From Actinomadura rubteroloni (lineage in GTDB: Bacteria > Actinomycetota > Actinomycetes > Streptosporangiales > Streptosporangiaceae), in the NCBI RefSeq assembly GCF_002911665.1, contig NZ_MTBP01000004.1, positions 186,001 through 250,000 on the forward strand: a stretch of 64,000 bases of DNA, written 5' to 3'. Made by a program: the position numbers and the translations under genes. The notes below the pieces were generated by a model. That model saw only the letters and a list, made by a program, of their open reading frames with translations, was not told the DNA's origin and searched no databases. Each line of letters opens with the position of its first letter. Positions within the stretch are counted from its first letter, which is position 1. This document shows positions 16,844 to 24,755 of the stretch, one piece after another.

Positions 16844-17691
16844 GACTTTTCGGCCCTCTGCTGGAAGTCTTCGGCGTGGTCGATGGCCCACTGCGCGTAG
16901 CCGCGCCCGGGGCGTCCCGTGAGCTGCTTCCGCACGTCCACGACCGGCACGGGCTTGCCGTCCCACATGGTCAGGTAGCGGAGCAGCTGGTCGACGAACT
17001 GGCCCTGCCCCCACCGCTTGAGGGTCTCGCGGTACTCGTCGGGGTCGATGTCCACGAACTCGATCTCGCGGCCGGTCGCCTGGGAGATGGCCTCGACCTG
17101 CTGACGCTGCGTCAGTGAGACGGGGCCACTCATCACATAGGACCGGCGCGCGTGCCCGTCCTGCGTGAGAGAGAGCACGGCGACGTCGGCGATGTCCGCC
17201 TCGTGGATCGCGGCGGCGTGCGAATTCGGGTAGGGGGCGCGTACCAGTCCCTCGGAGCGGATGGACTTCGCCCACTGGAGCGTGTTGGTGGCGAACGTGC
17301 CCGCCCGCAGGAACGTCCACGGGATCGCCGACCGGCTCAGCACCTTCTCCACCGCCGCGTGCATCTGGGCGATGGGGTTGGAGTCGGCGCCGTCGAACGT
17401 CAGCGAGCGCGTCGAGAGGAGGGTCACGGCCTCGACGCCGCTGCGCTCCATCGCCTGGACGAGCTCGTCGACGCCCTCCGGACGCGCGTAGAGGAAGACG
17501 GTCGTCACCTTGTCGAGCGCCGCGGCGAACGTCTCGGGGCGTGCCAGGTCGAGTTCGACGACCTCGGCGTCGGTCGCGGGGAAGCCGTCCGGCGTCGTGG
17601 TCCCGACGCGCACCTTCTCTCCCGCGTCCAGGAGCTTGCCGGTCAGGCTACGGGCCACGTGTCCACGGCCGCCGGTGACGAGAATGGTCAT
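16840..17691 (-). CDS. NmrA-like NAD(P)-binding oxidoreductase
   Basis: Atypical SDR of 283 residues. MTILVTGGRGHVARSLTGKLL gives a GxxGxxA dinucleotide motif; the later LRAGTFATNTLQWAKSIR and the Pro-rich C-terminal strand fit the NmrA/QOR2-like family. There is no canonical Tyr-x-x-x-Lys. Enzymes of this type reduce quinones or act as redox sensors. Within a type II PKS operon a tailoring quinone or ketone reduction is plausible. It should not be taken as the missing C-9 ketoreductase, which belongs to the classical SDR group. Confidence 0.78.
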   Translation of the reverse strand: MTILVTGGRGHVARSLTGKLLDAGEKVRVGTTTPDGFPATDAEVVELDLARPETFAAALDKVTTVFLYARPEGVDELVQAMERSGVEAVTLLSTRSLTFDGADSNPIAQMHAAVEKVLSRSAIPWTFLRAGTFATNTLQWAKSIRSEGLVRAPYPNSHAAAIHEADIADVAVLSLTQDGHARRSYVMSGPVSLTQRQQVEAISQATGREIEFVDIDPDEYRETLKRWGQGQFVDQLLRYLTMWDGKPVPVVDVRKQLTGRPGRGYAQWAIDHAEDFQQRAEKS

Positions 17692-17764
17692 GTCCTTTTC
17701 TCCTTGTTCGGTTCTCCGGAGCGGCCGGCCCTTCGCCGGCCGCGCGTGCGTGGGACGGCCCGTC

Positions 17765-18214
17765 TCAGGAACCGGGGCCTCCGGTCTGCCGGCGCCACTC
17801 CAGGACGCGCCTGCGTTCGGCGTCCCCGACGCGGGCGGAGCCGTGGAGCGTGAGCCGGTCCCGGCCGTCCGGTTCGGCGACCCGGATCTGCTCGGTGTCG
17901 ATCCACGGCCGCGTCGGAGTGACGCGGATCGTGTGCACGATCCGTCCGTCCTCGATGCGCCAGGTCCCCCCGTACCCCATGTAGTCGCGGGCGCCGGGGG
18001 CCGACGCGGTGCCGGTGACGCGCATCATGTGGACGGAGACGTGACCGTCGGCCGTGTAGATCAGCAGCCCCCGGGGCTCGGGGCCGAGCGGGCCTTCGGA
18101 GCGTTCGCCGTCCGCTTCGACGTCGTGGAAGGCGGCCAGCGTCCAGACCCCGACGAGGTCCGGTGGCGCGGGAACCCGCGCCGCGTTCGCGGCGTCGCCG
18201 CGCGGCCCGGTCAT
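17765..18214 (-). CDS. Lipocalin-like domain protein
   Basis: A 149-residue protein from ATG 18214, overlapping the FAD monooxygenase stop by 4 bp. The pattern LVGVWTLAAFHDVEADG, GLLIYTADGHVSVHMMR and YGGTWRIEDGRIVHTIR is that of the Lipocalin_5 family, a small beta-barrel found in several aromatic and reduced polyketide clusters. A ligand-binding or cyclisation-assisting role is possible, but the reaction is not established. It is followed after 73 bp by the NmrA-like gene. Confidence 0.78.
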   Translation of the reverse strand: MTGPRGDAANAARVPAPPDLVGVWTLAAFHDVEADGERSEGPLGPEPRGLLIYTADGHVSVHMMRVTGTASAPGARDYMGYGGTWRIEDGRIVHTIRVTPTRPWIDTEQIRVAEPDGRDRLTLHGSARVGDAERRRVLEWRRQTGGPGS

Positions 18215-19749
18215 GCGGCGGCCTCCGCGCGGTCGATCCGGCGCCGTCCGAACCAGGTGCGCAGGGACTGGAGCAGCGACCGGACCGAGAATTCCCCGTC
18301 CTCGCTCCACGCCCAGGCGATGTAGCCGTCCGGGCGGACCAACAGGGCGCGCGGACCGGGACGGTCGGTGACGGCGGTCACGACGTCCACGCGATGCGTC
18401 CACGGTGCCGCGGCCCGCCGCAGGCCGGGGTCGTCGGAAAGGTCGAGCAGCACGCCCCGGCCGGCGGCGGTCAGGTCGGCGAGGCCGATCTGCCGGCCGC
18501 CGGACGTCCGCAGCGTCATGTCCGGGCAGAAGGTGCCCGCCAGCGGGTGCTCGCAGGCCACCGCATAGGGAAGGTCGGTCCCGCTGAGCAGATCGCCCGC
18601 GAACAGGCGGGCCTCCCGCAAGTCCAGGAACCGGTCGACCAGGGCGCGCAGGGCGGTGCTGTGGGCGTCCGGCCTCATCAACGCGGTCTGCGCGCGGGTG
18701 TTGGCGAGCAGCCGCGCGCCGACGGGATGCCGTTCGGCGTGGTAGGTGTCGAGAAGTCCTTCCCTGGCCCAGCCGTTCAGGTGCGCGGCGAGCTTCCAGC
18801 CCAGGTTGGCGGCGTCGGTGATCCCGGTGTTGAGTCCCTGCCCGCCGAACGGGGCATGGAGATGGGCCGCGTCACCGGCGACCAGGACCCGGCCCAGCCG
18901 GTAGGTCTCCGCCTGGAGGGCGGGGTCGCTGAACCGGCCGCCCGTCTCCATCGCGGTGATCGTCACCTCGCGTCCCGAGACCCGCCGCAGGCTCTCCTGA
19001 AGCTCCGCACGGGTCATGGGACCGGCGTCCGGATCGGGCGGCCCGTCGAACTCGATCACCGCGACCCGGTCCACGCCGAGTCCCCATACGACGAGGCCCG
19101 CGGCCGTGTAGTGGAAGCCGTGCGGGAGACGGTCCCCGTCCGCGAGCCGGACGACTCCCTGCCGTCCGGTCACCGTCGGCGCCGTCCCGACGAAGGGAAT
19201 GCCGGCGAGCCGCCGCACGGCGCTGTCGCCGCCGTCGCACCCGATGAGGAAGGAGGCACGGAAGGTGCTCGCACCGTCCGGCGCGGCCACCGTGACACCG
19301 ACCTCGTGGTCGTCCTGGTCCACGCCGACGACCTCGCGTTCGCGCAGCACCCTGACGCCGAGCCTCGTCACATGCTCGGTCAGAAGCTCGACGAGAACGG
19401 GCTGTTCGACGCGCATTCGGCGACGGGAGGCGTCACGGTGTTCCACCTTCTCCAAGCCCGCCAGATGCTCACGCGGCACGACGCTCTCCGGGGGGATCGC
19501 GGACGCGCGGGCCATCTGTTCATAACGCTCCAGCGTCCGGCGTTCGGCCCGGTCCAGCGCGTCGCCGAGGCCGCGCCTGCGCAGGAACCCGGCCGCCAGC
19601 GGTCCGATCGAGCCGGCCTTGACCAGCGGGTCGGGCGTGGCACGCCGTTCCAGCACCAGTACCTCGACGCCGTGGAGCGCGAGTTCGCCCGCGAGGGTCA
19701 GCCCGACGGGCCCCGCCCCTGCGACCACGACCGGCGGCGCGGCGCCCAT
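18211..19749 (-). CDS. FAD-dependent aromatic polyketide monooxygenase
   Basis: A 512-residue class A flavoprotein. FAD-binding motifs are in order: VVVAGAGPVGLTLAGELAL (GxGxxG, near residue 10), GCDGGDSAVRRLAG (DG motif) and VLVAGDAAHLHAPFGGQGLN (GD motif). The C-terminal thioredoxin-like domain ends with LLVRPDGYIAWAW, as in PgaE, MtmOIV and RdmE-type enzymes that hydroxylate aromatic polyketides or perform Baeyer-Villiger oxidation. The start at ATG 19749 overlaps the ACP stop (ATGA), placing it immediately after the minimal PKS. It likely hydroxylates the tailored ring system; the site is unknown. Confidence 0.9.
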   Translation of the reverse strand: MGAAPPVVVAGAGPVGLTLAGELALHGVEVLVLERRATPDPLVKAGSIGPLAAGFLRRRGLGDALDRAERRTLERYEQMARASAIPPESVVPREHLAGLEKVEHRDASRRRMRVEQPVLVELLTEHVTRLGVRVLREREVVGVDQDDHEVGVTVAAPDGASTFRASFLIGCDGGDSAVRRLAGIPFVGTAPTVTGRQGVVRLADGDRLPHGFHYTAAGLVVWGLGVDRVAVIEFDGPPDPDAGPMTRAELQESLRRVSGREVTITAMETGGRFSDPALQAETYRLGRVLVAGDAAHLHAPFGGQGLNTGITDAANLGWKLAAHLNGWAREGLLDTYHAERHPVGARLLANTRAQTALMRPDAHSTALRALVDRFLDLREARLFAGDLLSGTDLPYAVACEHPLAGTFCPDMTLRTSGGRQIGLADLTAAGRGVLLDLSDDPGLRRAAAPWTHRVDVVTAVTDRPGPRALLVRPDGYIAWAWSEDGEFSVRSLLQSLRTWFGRRRIDRAEAAA

Positions 19750-19994
19750 CACGCGTGCTCCGCCAGGGAGTTGATCTCCGCGAGGAGCGCGGCCGGCCCC
19801 GCCAGGTCGACGATGCGCTCGTCGGGGAGGGCCACCCCGAACTCGCGCTCGACACGCGTCGCGGACTCCATCACCGCGAGCGAGTCCAGGCCCAGCTCCT
19901 CGAAGGTGCGATGGAGCGCGTCGGTTCCGGGATCGGTCAGATCGCGGTTTCCCGAGCAGTCGGCCAGGATCGTCAGCAACTGTTCACCGGTCAT
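19749..19994 (-). CDS. Type II PKS acyl carrier protein
   Basis: An 81-residue ACP with the phosphopantetheine serine in EELGLDSLAVMES. The start is placed at ATG 19994 because AAAGG lies eight bases upstream; a GTG nine bases earlier is closer to that sequence than is usual. It follows the chain-length factor by 55 bp and overlaps the FAD monooxygenase start, so KS-alpha, CLF and ACP occur in the normal order of a minimal type II PKS. It tethers the growing poly-beta-keto chain. No second ACP for the starter is seen in the cluster. Confidence 0.92.
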   Translation of the reverse strand: MTGEQLLTILADCSGNRDLTDPGTDALHRTFEELGLDSLAVMESATRVEREFGVALPDERIVDLAGPAALLAEINSLAEHA

Positions 19995-20049
19995 CTTCAG
20001 CACCTTTCACGTTCGGGGAACTCAAGCCGTCCGCGGACGGGCGGGCGGA

Positions 20050-21273
20050 TCATCGCTGGACCACGACCGCCGCGTTGAAGCCGTGCCTGCCGCGGGCCAG
20101 CACGAGCGCGCTGGCCAGGCGGGCGGGCCTGGAGCCTCCGGTCACCAGGTCGATCCCGTAGTGGCCGGGAACCGAGGAGATGTGCGCGGTGGGCGGGATG
20201 ACGCCGTCCCGGAGGGCGAGCAGGGCCGTCGCGACGTCCACCGGCCCGCCCCCGGCGTAGAGCCGTCCGGTGAGCGTCTTCGGCACGGTCACCGGGACGC
20301 CCCGCTCGCCGAACAGCGCGACGATCGCCGCCGCCTCGGCGCGGTCGAGGTCGGCGAGGCCCGCGCCGTCGGCGAAGACGACGTCCACGTCGGCCGGGTC
20401 GAGGCCCGCGTCCGCGAGTGCCAGTTCGGCCGCCAGGCCGAGCTTGCCGGGCCGGTCCGAACCCGGTGGGGGATCGAAGGTCGCCGCGTACCCGGTGATC
20501 CGGCCGTGCACGGGGATGCCGCGTTCCCGCGCGGACGCGGGATCTTCCAGCACCAGGATCGCCCCGCCCTCGCCGGGCACGTAACCGTTCGCCGCGCTGT
20601 CGAACGGCAGGTAGGCGCGCTCCGGATCGTCGGCGTGGCTGATCCGTCCGGAGGACAGATGGGATACCCAGCCCCACGGATCGAACGATGAGTCGACGCC
20701 GCCGGTGACCACGAAACGTGTGCCGTCCCGCACCGTGGACCGGGCGGTGCCGATCGCGTCCAGGCCCCCGGCCTGCTCGCCCACGACGACCCTGCCGGGA
20801 CCGCGCAGCCCGTGGCGGATCGAGATCTGCCCGGTGTTCACCGCGTAGAACCAGGCGAACGACTCGTAGACGCTGACGGACTTCGGGCCTTCGCTCCAGA
20901 GCTTGCGGAACTCCCGGTGGGTGAATTCGAACCCGCCGGTGGCGTTGGAGGTGATGACGCCGACGTCGTAGTCGTCAACGCCGCCCTCGGCGAGCAACGT
21001 GTCGAGTCCGGCGTCGGCGAGCGCCGCCTCGGCCGCGACCAGCGCGAACCTGGTCGACACGTCGGTCTGTGCGAGCAGCCGACCGGGCAGGTGCGCGGCG
21101 GCGTCGAAGCCGGTGACCTGGCCGGCCAGCCGTGCCGGATACCCGGCGGAGTCGAAGCGCGTCAGCTCGCTGAAGCCATGGCGGCCCGCCAGAACCGACG
21201 ACCAGTGGGCTTCGGCCGTCCGGCCGATCGGCGTGAGCAGGCCGAGTCCCGTCACGGCCACCTGGCCGTTCAT
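20050..21273 (-). CDS. Ketosynthase beta / chain-length factor
   Basis: A 407-residue KS-fold protein in which the active cysteine is Gln167 (VVVGEQAGGLDA), the signature of a chain-length factor that decarboxylates malonyl-ACP and sets chain length. Residues at the same distances from this Gln as the actinorhodin CLF gate residues (F109, T112, F116, W194 around Q161) are Phe115, Thr118, Phe122 and Trp200, an identical set. That suggests a C16-type chain. ATG 21273 overlaps the KS-alpha stop by 4 bp, the usual translational coupling of this heterodimer. Confidence 0.95.
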   Translation of the reverse strand: MNGQVAVTGLGLLTPIGRTAEAHWSSVLAGRHGFSELTRFDSAGYPARLAGQVTGFDAAAHLPGRLLAQTDVSTRFALVAAEAALADAGLDTLLAEGGVDDYDVGVITSNATGGFEFTHREFRKLWSEGPKSVSVYESFAWFYAVNTGQISIRHGLRGPGRVVVGEQAGGLDAIGTARSTVRDGTRFVVTGGVDSSFDPWGWVSHLSSGRISHADDPERAYLPFDSAANGYVPGEGGAILVLEDPASARERGIPVHGRITGYAATFDPPPGSDRPGKLGLAAELALADAGLDPADVDVVFADGAGLADLDRAEAAAIVALFGERGVPVTVPKTLTGRLYAGGGPVDVATALLALRDGVIPPTAHISSVPGHYGIDLVTGGSRPARLASALVLARGRHGFNAAVVVQR

Positions 21274-22535
21274 CCGGCGACCTCCGGATTTCGCAGGACC
21301 ATCGCGGTCTGGAAGCCCCCGAACCCCGACCCGACACTGAGCACGGTGTCGATCTCCTGCTCCCGGGCCGTGAGCGGCACGTAGTCGAGGTCGCACTCGG
21401 GGGCGGGCTCGTGCAGGTTGGCGGTCGGCGGGACGATCTGGTCGTTCAGCGCCAGCGCGCAGGCCGCGATCTCGATCGAACCGATCGCGCCCAGGGAGTG
21501 CCCCACCATCGACTTGATCGAGGAGATCGGGACACGGCGGGCGTGGTCGCCGAGGCTGCGCTTGAAGGCCGCCGTCTCGTGCCGGTCGTTCTGCTTGGTC
21601 CCCGAGCCGTGCGCGTTGACATAGTGCACGTCGGCGGGTGCGACGCGGGACCGGTCGAGCGCCACCCCGATGGCCTCGGCCATCTCCCTGCCGTCGGTCT
21701 TCAGCCCGGTCATGTGGTAGGCGTTGAGCCGGGTCGCGTACCCGGTGATCTCGGCGTAGACGTGCGCACCGCGGGCACGTGCCCCGTCGAGGTCTTCCAG
21801 GACGAACATGGCGGCGCCCTCGGCCAGAACGAATCCGTCGCGGGTCCGGTCGAACGGCCGGGAGGCGTGCTCGGGGTCGTCGTTGCGGGTGGTGGTCGCC
21901 TTGATGGCGTCGAAGCAGGCCACGACGATCGGGGTGATCGGGGTGTCGGCGGCTCCGGCGACGGCGACGCTCACGGTGCCCCGCTGGATGAGCCGGCAGG
22001 CGTGGCCGAGGGCGTCCAGACCGGACGTGCAGCCGTCGGAGACCATCGTGACCGGGCCTTCCGCGCCGACGGCCCAGGCCACCTCGGCCGGTTCCACGCC
22101 CGGCGTCAGGTAGTCGAACATGTGGGGCGACAAATGGTGGTGGTCGGCGAGCCAGTCGCGTCCGCTGTCGGAGAGCACCAGGTACTCGCGTTCCAGGCTG
22201 GTCGCCGCGGCGACGGCGCTGCCGAGGCTCACGCCGACGCGGTGCGGGGGAGTGGACGCGAAGTCCAGGCCGCTGTCGGCGACCGCTTCGCGGGCGCAGA
22301 CGACGGCGAGCTGAGTCGACCGGTCCATCCGGCGGATCTGCCGGTGGCTCAGACCCTCCAGTTCCGGGTCGAAGTCGCATTCGCCGGCCACCCGCGACCG
22401 GAACGCGCCGGCGTCGAAGAGGCTGATCGCCCGAGTCGCGGTCCGGCCTGAGGTCAGCAGATCCCAGAACTCCTTGCGGCCACGGCCGCCGGGGGCGCGG
22501 ACCCCGATTCCGGTGATGGCTACTCGATGGGGCAC
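21270..22535 (-). CDS. Ketosynthase alpha of type II PKS
   Basis: The 421-residue condensing enzyme has nucleophile Cys169 in VSDGCTSGLDA, then the His motifs VNAHGSGTKQND and SIKSMVGHSLGAIG, giving Cys-His-His. The start at GTG 22535 has AAAGG about nine bases upstream. It works as a heterodimer with the chain-length factor encoded immediately downstream and overlapping by 4 bp, performing successive decarboxylative condensations on malonyl-ACP. The sequence is a normal aromatic type II KS, not a FabF. Confidence 0.96.
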   Translation of the reverse strand: MPHRVAITGIGVRAPGGRGRKEFWDLLTSGRTATRAISLFDAGAFRSRVAGECDFDPELEGLSHRQIRRMDRSTQLAVVCAREAVADSGLDFASTPPHRVGVSLGSAVAAATSLEREYLVLSDSGRDWLADHHHLSPHMFDYLTPGVEPAEVAWAVGAEGPVTMVSDGCTSGLDALGHACRLIQRGTVSVAVAGAADTPITPIVVACFDAIKATTTRNDDPEHASRPFDRTRDGFVLAEGAAMFVLEDLDGARARGAHVYAEITGYATRLNAYHMTGLKTDGREMAEAIGVALDRSRVAPADVHYVNAHGSGTKQNDRHETAAFKRSLGDHARRVPISSIKSMVGHSLGAIGSIEIAACALALNDQIVPPTANLHEPAPECDLDYVPLTAREQEIDTVLSVGSGFGGFQTAMVLRNPEVAG

Positions 22536-22570
22536 GGGAGACCTTTCTCGCAGGGGGAGTGGACCCGTCG

Positions 22571-23170
22571 TCAGACGGAGGAGACGACGTCGCCGAACGT
22601 GAGCCTGGGCAGGCGCGGGAACCACGGGTTCTCGCCGGGGACGCCGATGTTGAGGACCGTGACGACGACCTGGCCGCCGTCGCCGAAGAACGTCTTGTTG
22701 ATCCCGTCCGGGTCGTAGCCGAGGATCGGCCCCGCGGCGAGGCCGGCGGCGCGGACGCCGATGATGAAGTACGCGACCTGCAGGGCGGCGTTGAACACCG
22801 CGGACTCGCGCCGCGCATCCGGATCGGCGTAGAGGTCCTTGCAGTTCGGCGCGTGCGGGAACAGCTCGGGGAGCCGCTCGTGGAAGTTCAGGTCGGCGGT
22901 GAGGAGCGCGACCACCGGGGCGGAACTCACCTTGCCGCGGTTGCTCGGCCAGACGTGTTCGAGCAGGCTGGCGCGGGCTTCGGCGGACCGGACGAGCGTG
23001 ATGCGCATCGGCTGCTGGTTCGTCGAGGTCGGCGCCCACTTCACCAGGTCGTAGATCGCTTCGAGCTGTTCGTCGCGCACCGGGGTCGCGGCGAAGGAGT
23101 TGGGGGTGCGCGCCTGCCGGAACAGCAGGCTCTGCGCAGCGGGGTCCAGAGCCAGGGATACGTCGGACAT
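22571..23170 (-). CDS. Nitroreductase-family FMN oxidoreductase
   Basis: A 199-residue protein resembling RutE/HadB-type nitroreductases: R-x-x-x-SF-x-x-x-PV near residue 25, KWAPTSTNQQPMRITLVRS, and GVRAAGLAAGPILGYD with the FMN-binding turn. Members use NAD(P)H and FMN to reduce quinones, nitro groups or flavin. The gene lies 35 bp before KS-alpha and 14 bp after the PF04199 cyclase. One attractive role is supply of reduced FMN to the ActVA-ORF5-like monooxygenase, because no ActVB-type flavin reductase is found in the cluster; this is inference. Confidence 0.82.
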   Translation of the reverse strand: MSDVSLALDPAAQSLLFRQARTPNSFAATPVRDEQLEAIYDLVKWAPTSTNQQPMRITLVRSAEARASLLEHVWPSNRGKVSSAPVVALLTADLNFHERLPELFPHAPNCKDLYADPDARRESAVFNAALQVAYFIIGVRAAGLAAGPILGYDPDGINKTFFGDGGQVVVTVLNIGVPGENPWFPRLPRLTFGDVVSSV

Positions 23171-23184
23171 CCTGTTTCCTCGGG

Positions 23185-23934
23185 TCAGGGATCGCAGATC
23201 GCGACGACACGGGTCCAGCCCGCACCCGCGCCCGCCACCTTGACCGGGAAGCACGCCACCGTGTAACCCGTGGCGGCCGGCAGGTCGCCGAGCCGGGCGA
23301 GCTTCTCCAGCTGCAGGTACTCGCGGACGCGGCCGTAGATGTGCGCGGGCCACAGAACGGAGGAGTCGCCGGTGCGCCGGTAGTCCTCGATCATCGAGCG
23401 GGGCGGCCGGTCCAGCCCCCAGGTGTCGATTCCGATCACCTTGACGCCGCGCTCCACCAGGAACGCCGTGCCCTCACCCGTGAGGCCGGGGAACGACGTG
23501 AGATAGTCCGCCCGTCCCCACAAGGCGTCCGCGCCCGTCCACAGGAGCACGATGTCGCCCGGCGCGAGGTCGTGCCCGGCCCGTTCGAGTGCCTCCGTCA
23601 GGTGGGCGACCGTGATGCCGGCGCCGGGCGGTACATGCCGGACGTCCAGCCGGACGCCCGGTCCCCAGCACCACTCCAGCGGCACCTGGTCGATGCTCTT
23701 GGCCGGCGCGTCGCCGGTCAGCGGTCCGTAGTGCAGGGGCGCGTCCATGTGCGTCCCGGTGTGGGTGGTCAGCGTGACGGTCTCGTTGGAGATCGCCATC
23801 CCGCCCGGGAAGTCCTCCGGCGACAGGCCGAGGACGGTCGCGCCGGCCACGTGGTCCAGGAGGTCGACCTTGACCGGCGTCGCCTCGCTCGGGGTGTCCC
23901 GGGTGCTCACGCTGAGGTCGATCAGGCGCGTCAT
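23185..23934 (-). CDS. Cyclase family protein (PF04199, kynurenine-formamidase-like)
   Basis: A 249-residue metalloprotein with the diagnostic metal-binding motif HTGTHMDAPLHY around residue 57 and IGIDTWGLDRP in the C-terminal half. In type II PKS clusters, members of this family (for example ZhuJ, MtmX and OxyN, as I recall them) close later rings of the polyketide. It follows the fused aromatase gene with a 4-bp overlap, so first- and later-ring cyclases are co-translated. Binding of Mn or Zn is expected from the family. Confidence 0.88.
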   Translation of the reverse strand: MTRLIDLSVSTRDTPSEATPVKVDLLDHVAGATVLGLSPEDFPGGMAISNETVTLTTHTGTHMDAPLHYGPLTGDAPAKSIDQVPLEWCWGPGVRLDVRHVPPGAGITVAHLTEALERAGHDLAPGDIVLLWTGADALWGRADYLTSFPGLTGEGTAFLVERGVKVIGIDTWGLDRPPRSMIEDYRRTGDSSVLWPAHIYGRVREYLQLEKLARLGDLPAATGYTVACFPVKVAGAGAGWTRVVAICDP

Positions 23935-24755
23935 GACCGCTCGGCCGCCTTCTTCTCCGCGACCTCCTTGACGGCGCCGAGGTCGGCGACGCTGTTGCGC
24001 TCGACGGCGGCGTCCAGCATCGCCTCGGCCTCCTCGGGCGTGTACTTGCCGGCGACCTTCCCGTCCACCGGATCCTTGGCCTTGAAGTCATGGGTGAGGA
24101 CGAGCTGGGTGACGTCGTCCTTGATCGGCAGGGCCCGCCAGTCCCCGCCCATGTGGGCCATGAGCGGCGCGTTCTCCAGCTGCCGGTAGGAGATGATCCG
24201 GTGCTGGACGTCGATGTCCCTGCGCGACACCCACGACTGGATCTCACCGTTGACGTCCACGACGAGGCGGGCGATCTGGTGCTCGGGCGACTGCTCCAGC
24301 ATCGTCACCTCCTGAGTCGGCGGGAAGATCTCGGCGTAGCCCTCCACGTCCACCAGCACCTCCCAGACGACGTCGAGGGGGGCGTTCACGGTCACGGTGT
24401 GTTCGGTGTGCTTCATGGCGGAGACCTCCGGGGCGACGGGGACGAGCGGTGCGTGGTTGGCGTAGGCGGCCTCGTAACTGATGCGCGACCGCCAGCCGGC
24501 GATGAACTCGTGCGTGCGCGGCTGCTCGGAGAAGCGCTGCATGGTCTCCAGGTCACGGCACGCGTAGGTCGCGATGACGGTGCCGGTGAGGCCGGGCGAG
24601 CGGTCGTCCACCGGCAGCCACTGATGGGGTTGCACGTCGAAGCCTTCGACCAGGCCCGAACCGAGGACCAGCTCGCCCAGCTCATGGAGGAACTGCTGAC
24701 GGTCCTTCTCGGACACCGAATCCGCGAAGCGGTAGATGAGGGTGTGATGGATCAT
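23931..24755 (-). CDS. Fused ferredoxin-like barrel (Dabb) and TcmN-type aromatase/cyclase
   Basis: A 274-residue two-domain protein. Residues 1-102 (MIHHTLIYRFADSVSEKD onward) look like a stress-responsive dimeric alpha/beta barrel, a fold shared with TcmI cyclase and ActVA-ORF6 anthrone oxygenase. Residues 114-274 are an SRPBCC aromatase/cyclase: TVTVNAPLDVVWEVLVDVEGY, SWVSRRDIDVQHRIISYR and GDWRALPI. The frame is continuous through a short linker. An internal ATG at 24416 has a perfect GGAGG eight bases upstream (24425-24429), so the aromatase half (161 aa) may also be made alone. It likely directs first-ring closure of an unreduced chain. The start overlaps the flavin monooxygenase stop. 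Confidence 0.85.
   Translation of the reverse strand: MIHHTLIYRFADSVSEKDRQQFLHELGELVLGSGLVEGFDVQPHQWLPVDDRSPGLTGTVIATYACRDLETMQRFSEQPRTHEFIAGWRSRISYEAAYANHAPLVPVAPEVSAMKHTEHTVTVNAPLDVVWEVLVDVEGYAEIFPPTQEVTMLEQSPEHQIARLVVDVNGEIQSWVSRRDIDVQHRIISYRQLENAPLMAHMGGDWRALPIKDDVTQLVLTHDFKAKDPVDGKVAGKYTPEEAEAMLDAAVERNSVADLGAVKEVAEKKAAERS
24425..24429 (-). promoter_or_regulatory. Internal ribosome-binding site inside the fused cyclase gene
   Basis: On the minus strand GGAGG lies eight bases before an in-frame ATG (24414-24416) located exactly at the junction between the barrel domain and the aromatase domain. This is the best-placed ribosome-binding site of either start in the gene and suggests a second, shorter product. 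Confidence 0.5.

Noticed and set aside
16840..17691. NmrA-like protein as the C-9 ketoreductase
   Set aside because: It lacks the Tyr-x-x-x-Lys motif of classical SDR polyketide ketoreductases and belongs to a different SDR group.
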